12,738 nucleotides of DNA. Origin: an uncultured Ruminococcus sp. GTDB lineage: Bacteria > Bacillota > Clostridia > Oscillospirales > Acutalibacteraceae. Every line of letters starts with the position of its first letter. Position 1 is the first letter of the stretch. The stretch lies in assembly GCA_902803035.1 (NCBI GenBank), contig CADCON010000165.1, positions 1-12,738 on the forward strand, given 5' to 3'. A program made the translations under genes and the position numbers. Below, piece by piece: positions 7,099-12,738 of the stretch. The notes under the pieces were generated by a model, which saw nothing but the letters and a program-made list of their open reading frames with translations, did no database searches and was not told the DNA's origin.

Positions 7099-8598
7099 TT
7101 ATTCGGTAATGCCGAGCATATCCAGAACGGTTTCTCTCATCCCGGATCCGTCGCACACGCGGTCAAAGCGCACGGCCTTTCCCTTCAATCCGGCGAGCGG
7201 ATCGGGCGTTTCCACGCCTGAAACAGCGTGAAGACCGTCGAGCATTTCAAATTCGTCGTCCGAAACCCTGTCCCTGGCAATCGCTCCGAGGACGGCAGGG
7301 GCGAATTTATAGGGGCTTGCCGTTGACGCGATGACAGCGGGCACATCGGAGCCGAATTCCTTCACGTACTGCTCATAGACATTCAGCGCGACAGCCGTAT
7401 GCGTGTCGGCAAGGTAATGCCGCTCTTCAAATATTTCGCTGATGGTGCGCTGGGTCGCTTCATCGTCACAGCAGCCCGCCCAGAAAAGCGCGGAGATCTT
7501 TTCCTTGACGTCGTCGTCCACCTCGTAACGCCCTGTCGCGGAAAGGCTGTCCATCCAGCCCTTCACCCTCTCGCTGTCGCAGCCGCTCAGGTCGTAGATC
7601 AGACGCTCCAGGTTGCTGGAAATCAGAATATCCATCGAGGGTGAAAGAGTGGTGTAGAACTGCCTGTTCCGGTCATAGACGCCGGTTCTGATGAAATCGG
7701 TCAGGACATTGTTGGCGTTGGAAGCGCAGATAAGCCTGCCGATCGGAAGCCCCATCTTCTTTGCGTAATAGGCGGCGAGAATATTGCCGAAATTGCCGGT
7801 GGGAACGACGACATTGATCTTGTCGCCCTTGTTTTTGATAACGCCACGGTTCATCAGGTCGGCATAGGCGGAAATGTAATAGACAATCTGAGGCGCGAGT
7901 CTGCCCCAGTTGATGGAATTGGCGGAAGAAAAAGCCATATTGTGTTTCTCCAGCACGGCGGCAATTTCCCTGTCAGTGAAAATCCTCTTTACCCCGGTTT
8001 GGGCGTCGTCGAAGTTCCCTCTGATGGCGCACACGCCGACATTCTCGCCCTCCTGCGTGACCATCTGCTTCTTCTGGATCGCGCTCACGCCTTCCACCGG
8101 ATAGAAGACAATGATCCTTGTGCCGGGAACATCCCGGAAGCCTTCGAGCGCGGCCTTGCCGGTATCGCCGGAGGTTGCCACCAGGATGACGATTTCCTTG
8201 CCGTCACAGGTCTTTTTGACCGAACGGGTGAGAAGATGCGGCAGAAGCTGAAGCGCCATGTCCTTGAAGGCGCAGGTGGGGCCGTGCCAAAGTTCGAGAA
8301 CAAAGCGGTTCTCCGCGATATCCACCACGGGAGCCACCTCCTCGCCGCCGAATTTGCCGGTATAGGCTCCGTCGACACATTCGCGCAGTTCATCGGCGGT
8401 AAAGTCGGTGAGGTACTTTCCGAGAACGCTCACGGCTCTCTCCCTGTAATCCGCTTTCGCCGCGGCGAGTAGCTCTTCATATGTGAACGCGGGAATAGTT
8501 TCTGGAACATAAAGACCGCCGTCGGGCGAAATGCCGGTTGCGATAGCGTGAGCCGCTGAAACCTTCACGGAATGATTTCTGGTGCTGGTGTAATTCAT
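7099..8598 (-). CDS. thrC: Threonine synthase
   Basis: I choose the ATG with complement 8596-8598, giving 499 residues starting MNYTSTRNHSVKVS. It has a strong GGAGGTAA site 8 bases upstream and matches the family N-terminus. The open frame runs 39 codons further, but that part crosses the promoter. The enzyme is PLP-dependent and converts O-phosphohomoserine to threonine and phosphate in the cytoplasm. The PLP lysine is Lys112 in CAFKDMALQ; the phosphate-binding loop SGDTG is at 143-147 and GNFGN at 268-272. The long form, with the early SPDGGLYVP motif, fits the bacterial/yeast-type threonine synthase class of about 500 residues. hom and thrB are not adjacent, so the threonine pathway is split in this genome or continues elsewhere. 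A metallophosphoesterase gene follows in the same unit. No riboswitch or T-box is visible in the short leader. Confidence 0.95.
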   Translation of the reverse strand: MNYTSTRNHSVKVSAAHAIATGISPDGGLYVPETIPAFTYEELLAAAKADYRERAVSVLGKYLTDFTADELRECVDGAYTGKFGGEEVAPVVDIAENRFVLELWHGPTCAFKDMALQLLPHLLTRSVKKTCDGKEIVILVATSGDTGKAALEGFRDVPGTRIIVFYPVEGVSAIQKKQMVTQEGENVGVCAIRGNFDDAQTGVKRIFTDREIAAVLEKHNMAFSSANSINWGRLAPQIVYYISAYADLMNRGVIKNKGDKINVVVPTGNFGNILAAYYAKKMGLPIGRLICASNANNVLTDFIRTGVYDRNRQFYTTLSPSMDILISSNLERLIYDLSGCDSERVKGWMDSLSATGRYEVDDDVKEKISALFWAGCCDDEATQRTISEIFEERHYLADTHTAVALNVYEQYVKEFGSDVPAVIASTASPYKFAPAVLGAIARDRVSDDEFEMLDGLHAVSGVETPDPLAGLKGKAVRFDRVCDGSGMRETVLDMLGITE

Positions 8599-8656
8599 GG
8601 CGATTACCTCCGATAATTCAAATCTGCGTGGAATGAAAACCAAGCTGTTTGACGAA

Positions 8657-8685
8657 ATTTTAACAGAAAAAACCGCTATTGTCAA
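8657..8685 (-). promoter_or_regulatory. Strong sigma-A promoter of thrC
   Basis: A perfect TTGACA -35 (complement 8680-8685), a 17-base spacer and a TAAAAT -10 (complement 8657-8662) with a TG extension lie about 58 bases upstream of the thrC ATG. The leader (about 50 nucleotides) is too short for a T-box or a typical attenuator. Confidence 0.85.
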
Positions 8686-8793
8686 CGGCATACAAAATAA
8701 TTTATCACATAACACAAAAAAACCGGGTGCAGCGTCATTTGTTTATGCAAACACTCAGTCGGGCCGGCTCTTCCGCGCTTCGATCAAAGGCTG

Positions 8794-8830
8794 AAAATGC
8801 CGGATACAACGACAGGGACTGTATCCGGCA
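8794..8830 (-). terminator. Rho-independent terminator of the DUF4830-type gene
   Basis: Six bases after the stop, the minus strand shows a perfect 11-bp stem (TGCCGGATACA/TGTATCCGGCA, complement 8820-8830 and 8798-8808) with an 11-base loop, followed by TTTTC. It isolates this gene from thrC. The remaining 108 bases to the thrC promoter hold no gene that I can see. Confidence 0.85.
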
Positions 8831-8836
8831 CCGATT

Positions 8837-9373
8837 CTATTGTTTTTCGACGCTCCCGGACGATTCGTCATGCGAATCGGCGGACAGCTTCAGGGCATGC
8901 GTGAACCGCTCCGAACCAACGCCGGAAATGTCCCCGCCGATCACTCTTCCCTTATATATCAGCAGCGTCGCCTTGACGTTCCGGATATTCCCCGGATAGT
9001 TCGTGACCGCGTATTCCCATTTCTTGACGCGGCGGCCCTTGTATTTTTCCAGATCAAAGCCCATCTCTTTCTGCATTTCATTGTAGCCGCTCAATGTGCC
9101 GTCAAATTCAGCGGGAATGATCACGTCGCGCGCGTCAAGCGGATCCGGCTCGATCTCCCATCCGAACTGCGTAAGAAATTTCATTCTGTCCTCCGCTGTG
9201 CCGGCCTTGGTCAGGAAATGCACGGGCGATCCGCCGGGATTGGCAGACGTTGCCGACGCGCCTCCCTTGGTCGAAGAGGCAATGATGTACCACAGCGTGG
9301 CGATAAAGCACAGCAAACCGATCAGAATGACGACAAGCTCAAGCTTTGACGTTTTGAATGACTTGAAAAACAT
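8837..9373 (-). CDS. Membrane-anchored DUF4830-type protein of unknown function
   Basis: The best start is the ATG with complement 9371-9373, preceded by GGGAGGAAGG; it gives 178 residues. The open frame continues 63 codons upstream through the promoter, but that part looks non-coding. The protein has a short positively charged N-terminus (MFFKSFKTSK), one hydrophobic helix at about 12-34 and a Gly/Ser/Ala-rich linker to about residue 50. A soluble domain of about 100 residues follows. That domain contains FGWEIEPDP (70-78), VIIPAEFDG (84-92), the YNEMQKEMGFDLEKYKG region (97-113) and an LLIYKGRVIGGDI segment (137-149). The pattern resembles DUF4830, small single-pass proteins common in Clostridia whose soluble part lies outside the membrane. 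The family has no known function. It is a one-gene unit with its own promoter and terminator. The family call is from memory of the motif pattern and needs a profile search. Confidence 0.75.
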   Translation of the reverse strand: MFFKSFKTSKLELVVILIGLLCFIATLWYIIASSTKGGASATSANPGGSPVHFLTKAGTAEDRMKFLTQFGWEIEPDPLDARDVIIPAEFDGTLSGYNEMQKEMGFDLEKYKGRRVKKWEYAVTNYPGNIRNVKATLLIYKGRVIGGDISGVGSERFTHALKLSADSHDESSGSVEKQ

Positions 9374-9391
9374 AGTCCTTCCTCCCGTTTT

Positions 9392-9421
9392 TTTATAGAT
9401 GTTTATGCGGAAAGCTGTCAA
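9392..9421 (-). promoter_or_regulatory. Promoter of the DUF4830-type gene
   Basis: A perfect TTGACA (complement 9416-9421) and TATAAA (complement 9392-9397) with an 18-base spacer lie just upstream of the ribosome binding site. The predicted leader is very short, about 12-15 nucleotides, so the ribosome binding site would be near the 5' end of the mRNA. Confidence 0.65.
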
Positions 9422-9440
9422 ATCATTCTGATTGTCAGCT
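9413..9440. promoter_or_regulatory. Operator-like dyad overlapping the -35 box
   Basis: An imperfect palindrome begins AGCTG at 9413 and ends CAGCT at 9440, with inner arms TCAAATCA and TGATTGTCA that match after one single-base gap. It overlaps and extends upstream of the -35 box of the DUF4830-type gene, the placement expected for a repressor or activator site. No cognate regulator is encoded in the window. Confidence 0.45.
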
Positions 9441-9514
9441 GAAAACGGCCATCGGATTTCCGGGGAAGACAAAGCATGGCGCGTACAGAGAGATGCCATA
9501 CCGGCACAAACGCC

Positions 9515-9557
9515 AAAAAGCCCCGGCTTCATCGGGAATACTTCCACTGAAGCCGGG
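9515..9557 (-). terminator. Rho-independent terminator of the ilvB-ilvN-kinase-like operon
   Basis: Following the stop at 9576, the minus strand has a perfect 10-bp stem (CCCGGCTTCA/TGAAGCCGGG, complement 9548-9557 and 9522-9531) with a 16-base loop, followed by GCTTTTTGG. It marks the end of the transcription unit that starts at ilvB. Confidence 0.85.
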
Positions 9558-9575
9558 ACCAATCATGATTCGGTT

Positions 9576-10169
9576 TTATGCCCCGGCAAGCTCCGCGATC
9601 ATTCTCGCGCACCGGTCATAATCGACCGTGCCGGTATTGAGCAGGATGTCATAATTGACCGGCGCGCCCCATTTCCTGTCGGTGAAGAACTGGTAGTAGT
9701 TCCGACGCTGCTTATCCTTGCGCTGAATAAAGGCTTCGGCGTTCTCGGCGGAAACGTCTTCCAGTGCAAGCGTTCTCTCCACGCGCCTTTCCATTGACGA
9801 TGAGAAAATGAACGCCCTGACAAGCGGACAGTCGCCCTCCAATATCACGTCGGCGCAGCGACCAAGAAAAATTCCCCCGTCATGCTCCGCGCGCAGCCGG
9901 CGGACGGTCTCGGTTACGGCATAATAAGTGCGGTAGACTGCCGAGGATTCGCAGTCGCGTTCCCCGGAAAACACGGAAAGATTGTAAATCAGGCTGCCGA
10001 CATAATGCTCGTCGTAATTCTTCAGCACGCCCACATCCACGCCGAAATTCTCCGCCGCCCTCAGAATGATGTCATTGTCGAAAAGCGGCATTCCGGTAAG
10101 CTCAGACAGCCTTACGGCGACTTCGCGCCCTCCGCTGCCGAATGTGCGGTCAATGGTCACGGTTTTCAA
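9576..10169 (-). CDS. Cytidylate-kinase-like P-loop protein
   Basis: The start is probably the TTG with complement 10167-10169, giving 197 residues beginning MKTVTIDRTFGSGGREV. This fits relatives, which typically start a few residues before the GSGGRE loop, and AAGGAAGGGG lies about 10 bases upstream. A second in-frame TTG at 10193 has no ribosome binding site. The phosphate-binding loop GSGGRE is at 11-16, an FLGRCADVIL segment at 101-110, and a basic lid-like stretch (RKDKQRRNYYQFFTDRKWG) at 150-168. This is the pattern of the cytidylate-kinase-like family (PF13189-type) common in Clostridia, which differs from the essential Cmk. The substrate is unknown; nucleotide or small-molecule phosphorylation is inferred only from the fold. 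It lies 70 bases after ilvN with no terminator between and a strong one after, so it is probably the last gene of the ilvBN operon. Confidence 0.8.
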   Translation of the reverse strand: MKTVTIDRTFGSGGREVAVRLSELTGMPLFDNDIILRAAENFGVDVGVLKNYDEHYVGSLIYNLSVFSGERDCESSAVYRTYYAVTETVRRLRAEHDGGIFLGRCADVILEGDCPLVRAFIFSSSMERRVERTLALEDVSAENAEAFIQRKDKQRRNYYQFFTDRKWGAPVNYDILLNTGTVDYDRCARMIAELAGA

Positions 10170-10192
10170 AACCTGTGCGCCCCTTCCTTTCA

Positions 10193-10231
10193 ATATATAT
10201 CATATATCCGGATATATCCGGACCGGTCCGG
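10193..10231. repeat. Stacked palindromes between ilvN and the kinase-like gene
   Basis: Three contiguous palindromes fill the gap: CCGGACCGGTCCGG (10218-10231, perfect), CCGGATATATCCGG (10208-10221, perfect, sharing CCGG with the first) and ATATATCATATAT (10195-10207, odd centre). The same segment contains a 10-base tandem repeat, ATATATCCGG, at 10202-10211 and 10212-10221. On the minus strand no T-run follows the GC-rich stem, so it does not look like a rho-independent terminator. In mRNA the palindromes are mutually exclusive because they share the CCGG arm. Confidence 0.7.
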
Positions 10232-10239
10232 GAAAAGCG

Positions 10240-10731
10240 TTATTTTCTGGTGGTGTTCGCGCCCAGCTCTATCGCGCTGATTCCCGTGCGGACAAGCTCC
10301 TTGATGCCGAACGGGCGCATCAGGGAGATGAAATTCTCCGTGCGCGCGGTGGTGTCCGTCAGCTCAAGCGTCAGCGACGTGGAGGTGACGTCTATGATTC
10401 TGGCGTGCATCAGCTCGGCAAGCGTCATGATTTCCTCGCGCTGTCTGGAATTGCAGGACACCTTCACCATGGTCAGCTCGCGTGAAAGATATGTGCCTTC
10501 CTCCAGGACCTTGACCTTGATGGTGGGAATGAGCTTGTTGAGCTGCTTTTCCACCTGCTCAATACCGCTCTCGTCACAGTCCACCGCAATCGTCATGCGG
10601 GAAACATCGGGGTTCTCCGTCACCCCGACTGCCAGCGATTCAATATTGAAGCCCCTGCGCGCGATAAGACCGGCAACCTTGGAGAGGACGCCGTAATGAT
10701 TCTGCACCAGAACCGCAATCGTGTATCTCAT
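10240..10731 (-). CDS. ilvN: Acetolactate synthase small (regulatory) subunit
   Basis: The 163-residue protein matches the normal length of the family. The N-terminal ACT domain (about 1-75) begins RYTIAVLVQNHYGVLSKVAG and continues RRGFNIESLAVG, which carries the Asn and Gly residues used for valine binding at the subunit interface. The C-terminal domain (about 80-160) contains RELTMVKVS and LMRPFGIKELVRTG. The subunit activates the catalytic IlvB partner and gives feedback inhibition by valine. The ATG is 17 bases after the ilvB stop with AAAGGAGG in between, so ilvB-ilvN form an operon. In some Firmicutes the symbol ilvH is used for the same protein. Confidence 0.95.
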   Translation of the reverse strand: MRYTIAVLVQNHYGVLSKVAGLIARRGFNIESLAVGVTENPDVSRMTIAVDCDESGIEQVEKQLNKLIPTIKVKVLEEGTYLSRELTMVKVSCNSRQREEIMTLAELMHARIIDVTSTSLTLELTDTTARTENFISLMRPFGIKELVRTGISAIELGANTTRK

Positions 10732-10748
10732 ATTTCAGCAGCCTCCTT

Positions 10749-12386
10749 TCAGTTTTCCTGACGGGACGGAATATCCTCCGCCACATGGCAGACCAGCACA
10801 TAAGGCGCGTCGCAGTCAAGCATTCTGTCGATGGCGGCAATCACATCGCCGTCATCCGCAATCATCTCGGACGCAATGCCATATGCCTGCGCCAGTCTGA
10901 CAAAATCCGGCGATCCGTCCAGCATGACCCCTGAATATCGCCCGTTGTACATCTTGTCCTGAAGCTCCCGCACCCTGCCCAGCCGGTTATTCTGCATGAT
11001 GACAACCTTCACGTGAATGTCATGCTGCACCAGCGTGGCAAGCTCGCACATCATCATCTGGAATGAGCCGTCGCCGCACACCGCGAAAACCTGACGCTCC
11101 GGCTTGGCGAGCTTCGCGCCGAGCGCCGCCCCGAGCGAATAGCCCATTGTTCCCAGACCGCCCGAAGTCAGGAATCTGCCGCCCTTGAAGGCAAAATTGT
11201 TCGCCGACCAGATCTGGTTCTCCCCGACGTCCGCGACAAGAATGGCCTTGCTTCTCTTGCTGACCTCCTCAGAGAGCGTTCGCATGAAATTCCGCGGGTC
11301 TACCTGTCCCGGAATGCTGGGGAATGACGGGGTATGCTCCGCCTTCTTCTGCTTGAGGTCTTCCACCCAGTCCCTGTGGCTGAATTCCTCACATTTTTCG
11401 GTTATGCTCTTCAGCACCAGACGGATATCGCCGACGATGGGAATATCCGCCTTCATATTTTTGCCTATCTCGGCAGGGTCAATGTCAATATGGATGATTT
11501 CCGCCTTCTTCGCCACCTGATCCGGCTTTGCCATGGCGCGGTCGCCTACCCGCGCGCCGCAGAGAATAACCAGATCCGCGTGATGTATCGCGTAATTGGC
11601 AGAGAAAATGCCGTGTGTGCCGAGCATTCCCATGTAAAGAGGGTGCTCTGTCGGCATCATTCCGACGCCCATCAGCGTGGAAACCACGGGGATATCCAGC
11701 TTTTCGGCGAATTTGATCAGCTCGCGCCTTGCCTTCGCCGACACTACACCGCCTCCCGCGCAGATGATCGGACGCTCCGCTCTGGCAATCGCGTCCAGAG
11801 CGCGCTTCATCTGAAGCGGATGACCTTTGACACGCGGCTTGTATCCGATAATGTCCACTTCTTCGGGATAGATGAATGGCCCCTCAAACTCCCGCTCCAG
11901 CGTATCCTGCGGAAGATCGATCAGCACCGGGCCGGGACGACCCGTGGAGGCGATGTGGAACGCTTCCTTGATGATACGCGGCAGCTCCTGCGTATCGGTG
12001 GCAAGATAACTGTGCTTGGTGAACGGTTCACACGCTCCCGTGATGTCCGCTTCCTGAAAAACATCTCTTCCCAGCAGATCGGAACGCACCTGGCCGGTGA
12101 GCGCGACCATCGGAATGGAATCCATGTAGGCGGTCGCCAGACCTGTGATCAGATTGGTCGCGCCGGGGCCGGAGGTGGTGCAGCAGACGCCCACCTTGCC
12201 GGAAGCTCTCGCGTATCCGCTGGCGGCGTGTCCGGCATTCTGCTCCTGACGCACCAGAACGTGCCTTATTGAGCCATCGAGCGCCATCGCGTCATAAAAA
12301 GGCGCAATCGTCGCGCCGGGATATCCGAATACAACAGAAACGCCCTCTTGCTTCAAACATTCAAGAATGATCTGTGCTCCTGTCAT
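10749..12386 (-). CDS. ilvB: Acetolactate synthase large (catalytic) subunit
   Basis: The 545-residue protein is a thiamine-diphosphate enzyme that joins two pyruvates, or pyruvate and 2-ketobutyrate, in the first common step of valine, leucine and isoleucine synthesis in the cytoplasm. The N-terminal pyrimidine-binding domain has VFGYPGATI (19-27) and the catalytic Glu48 in VRQEQNAGHAA, followed by TSGPGATNL (71-79). A central FAD-binding-type domain spans about 190-335. The C-terminal domain has the ThDP/Mg motif GDGSF (438-442) ending in QNN (465-467). Immediate linkage to the ACT-domain subunit argues for the anabolic enzyme rather than catabolic AlsS. The ATG is preceded by AAGGAG at about 11 bases. 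The sequence ends slightly short of relatives of about 550-570 residues but the fold is complete. Confidence 0.95.
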   Translation of the reverse strand: MTGAQIILECLKQEGVSVVFGYPGATIAPFYDAMALDGSIRHVLVRQEQNAGHAASGYARASGKVGVCCTTSGPGATNLITGLATAYMDSIPMVALTGQVRSDLLGRDVFQEADITGACEPFTKHSYLATDTQELPRIIKEAFHIASTGRPGPVLIDLPQDTLEREFEGPFIYPEEVDIIGYKPRVKGHPLQMKRALDAIARAERPIICAGGGVVSAKARRELIKFAEKLDIPVVSTLMGVGMMPTEHPLYMGMLGTHGIFSANYAIHHADLVILCGARVGDRAMAKPDQVAKKAEIIHIDIDPAEIGKNMKADIPIVGDIRLVLKSITEKCEEFSHRDWVEDLKQKKAEHTPSFPSIPGQVDPRNFMRTLSEEVSKRSKAILVADVGENQIWSANNFAFKGGRFLTSGGLGTMGYSLGAALGAKLAKPERQVFAVCGDGSFQMMMCELATLVQHDIHVKVVIMQNNRLGRVRELQDKMYNGRYSGVMLDGSPDFVRLAQAYGIASEMIADDGDVIAAIDRMLDCDAPYVLVCHVAEDIPSRQEN

Positions 12387-12426
12387 ATAATAATCAGCTC
12401 CTTAAACCTAATTGTCTTAATTAATA

Positions 12427-12455
12427 ATTATATACAAATGCGGTTCATTTGGCAA
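12427..12455 (-). promoter_or_regulatory. Sigma-A promoter of ilvB-ilvN
   Basis: On the minus strand TTGCCA (complement 12450-12455), 17 bases and TATAAT (complement 12427-12432) lie about 40 bases upstream of the ilvB ATG. The leader would be only about 33 nucleotides, which leaves no room for a T-box or peptide attenuator, so control must act at initiation or on the enzyme. Confidence 0.8.
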
Positions 12456-12522
12456 TAGAAATTTGTTTTGTTCATAATATTTTCAACTTTAGCATAATAA
12501 ATCATCGCAGTAGCCAACCGCC

Positions 12523-12539
12523 GGAAATATTGTATTTCC
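12523..12539. promoter_or_regulatory. Perfect dyad GGAAATA-N3-TATTTCC in the divergent ilvB intergenic region
   Basis: The 7-base arms at 12523-12529 and 12533-12539 are perfectly complementary around TTG. The site lies about 38 bases upstream of the -35 box of the rightward gene and about 67 bases upstream of the ilvB -35 box, so a dimeric regulator here could act on either promoter. It does not match the CodY consensus well. Confidence 0.5.
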
Positions 12540-12577
12540 TAATTTGTTATTAAAGGATTAAAAAAACTTCACGGTTA

Positions 12578-12606
12578 TTGACAACGGGCACCATTTGGAA
12601 TATAAT
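12578..12606 (+). promoter_or_regulatory. Perfect consensus sigma-A promoter of the rightward gene
   Basis: TTGACA at 12578-12583 and TATAAT at 12601-12606 are separated by exactly 17 bases, a full consensus match. The leader of about 45 bases contains a small hairpin (TATCC/GGATA, 12613-12617 and 12625-12629) and an AAAGG ribosome binding site. Such a promoter implies strong constitutive expression unless repressed. Confidence 0.85.
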
Positions 12607-12658
12607 ATTTGTTATCCGGAAACAGGATACTATATCATTACAGAAAGGTCAGGTACGT

Positions 12659-12738
12659 ATGGGAGTATTGGAAGATGTTGTTGTCAACGCTAAATCGGCT
12701 GCGGAAACGGTCGGCAAGGAAGCCGGCAGGCTGGTTGA
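12659..12738 (+). CDS. N-terminal fragment of an unidentified helical protein (runs off the right edge)
   Basis: An ATG at 12659 follows AAAGG at 10-base spacing and the perfect promoter upstream. The 26 visible codons start MGVLEDVVVNAKSAAETVG and continue KEAGRLV. The stretch is rich in Ala, Val and charged residues and looks like an amphipathic helix. It recalls short uncharacterised Clostridial proteins that begin with the same VVVNAKSAA-like pattern, but 26 residues are too few for a firm family call and I assign no function. It is the only rightward gene in the window and is divergent from ilvB. Confidence 0.7.
   Translation, partial: MGVLEDVVVNAKSAAETVGKEAGRLV

Noticed and set aside
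8599..8715. Longer N-terminus for threonine synthase
   Set aside because: The extension crosses a clear consensus promoter, and the internal ATG has a strong GGAGGTAA site.
8715..8775. A second terminator on the minus strand upstream of the thrC promoter, from a seven-T run after CCCGG
   Set aside because: Only a 4-6 bp stem with a very large loop can be drawn before the T-run, and the preceding gene already has a strong terminator at 8794-8830.
9374..9562. 63-codon N-terminal extension of the DUF4830-type protein
   Set aside because: It spans the promoter, the dyad and part of the preceding operon's terminator; the ATG at 9373 has a good ribosome binding site and starts directly before the membrane helix.
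11334..12272. A 312-codon plus-strand open frame opposite ilvB
   Set aside because: Antisense shadow of a conserved enzyme gene with no initiation signals and no recognisable domain.
12387..12426. T-box or peptide attenuator in front of ilvB
   Set aside because: The leader from the predicted promoter is only about 33 bases and holds no specifier stem or leader peptide.

Overview
The window reads as an ordinary chromosomal stretch from a Gram-positive, Clostridia-like Firmicute. The signs are strong AGGAGG-type ribosome binding sites, TTG starts on two genes, consensus sigma-A promoters with 17-18 bp spacers, compact gene spacing, the gene order tig-clpP-clpX-lon-engB, and a membrane-anchored DUF4830-type protein. 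Coding DNA looks moderately GC-rich and the gaps look AT-rich. I cannot name a genus from sequence alone.

All complete genes lie on the minus strand, so transcription runs from high to low coordinates. Region 1 (about 10170-12455) is an ilvB-ilvN operon for branched-chain amino acid synthesis, followed by a cytidylate-kinase-like gene that ends at a strong terminator. Region 2 (8794-9421) is a single-gene unit with its own promoter and terminator, encoding a small membrane-anchored DUF4830-type protein. Region 3 (6336-8685) is thrC (threonine synthase) with a downstream calcineurin-like metallophosphoesterase. Region 4 (1-6266) is the protein quality-control block: tig (trigger factor) from its own promoter; clpP-clpX from a promoter beside a large inverted repeat and ending at a strong terminator; then lon-engB from another promoter, with engB running off the left edge. 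At the right edge a divergent plus-strand gene begins behind a perfect consensus promoter; only 26 codons are visible.

Functionally the window joins ribosome-associated folding (trigger factor), ATP-dependent proteolysis (ClpXP, Lon) and a ribosome-assembly GTPase (EngB) with amino-acid biosynthesis (IlvBN, ThrC). I see no mobile element, CRISPR array, RNA gene, phage gene or defence gene. I also see no clearly undescribed multi-gene system. The points worth a second look are mostly cis elements: a pentapeptide-coding tandem repeat at the end of lon overlapping the engB translation start, an inverted repeat at the clpP promoter, repeated motifs in the tig leader, stacked palindromes between ilvN and the kinase-like gene, and two operator-like dyads. 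No gap between genes exceeds 300 bases.
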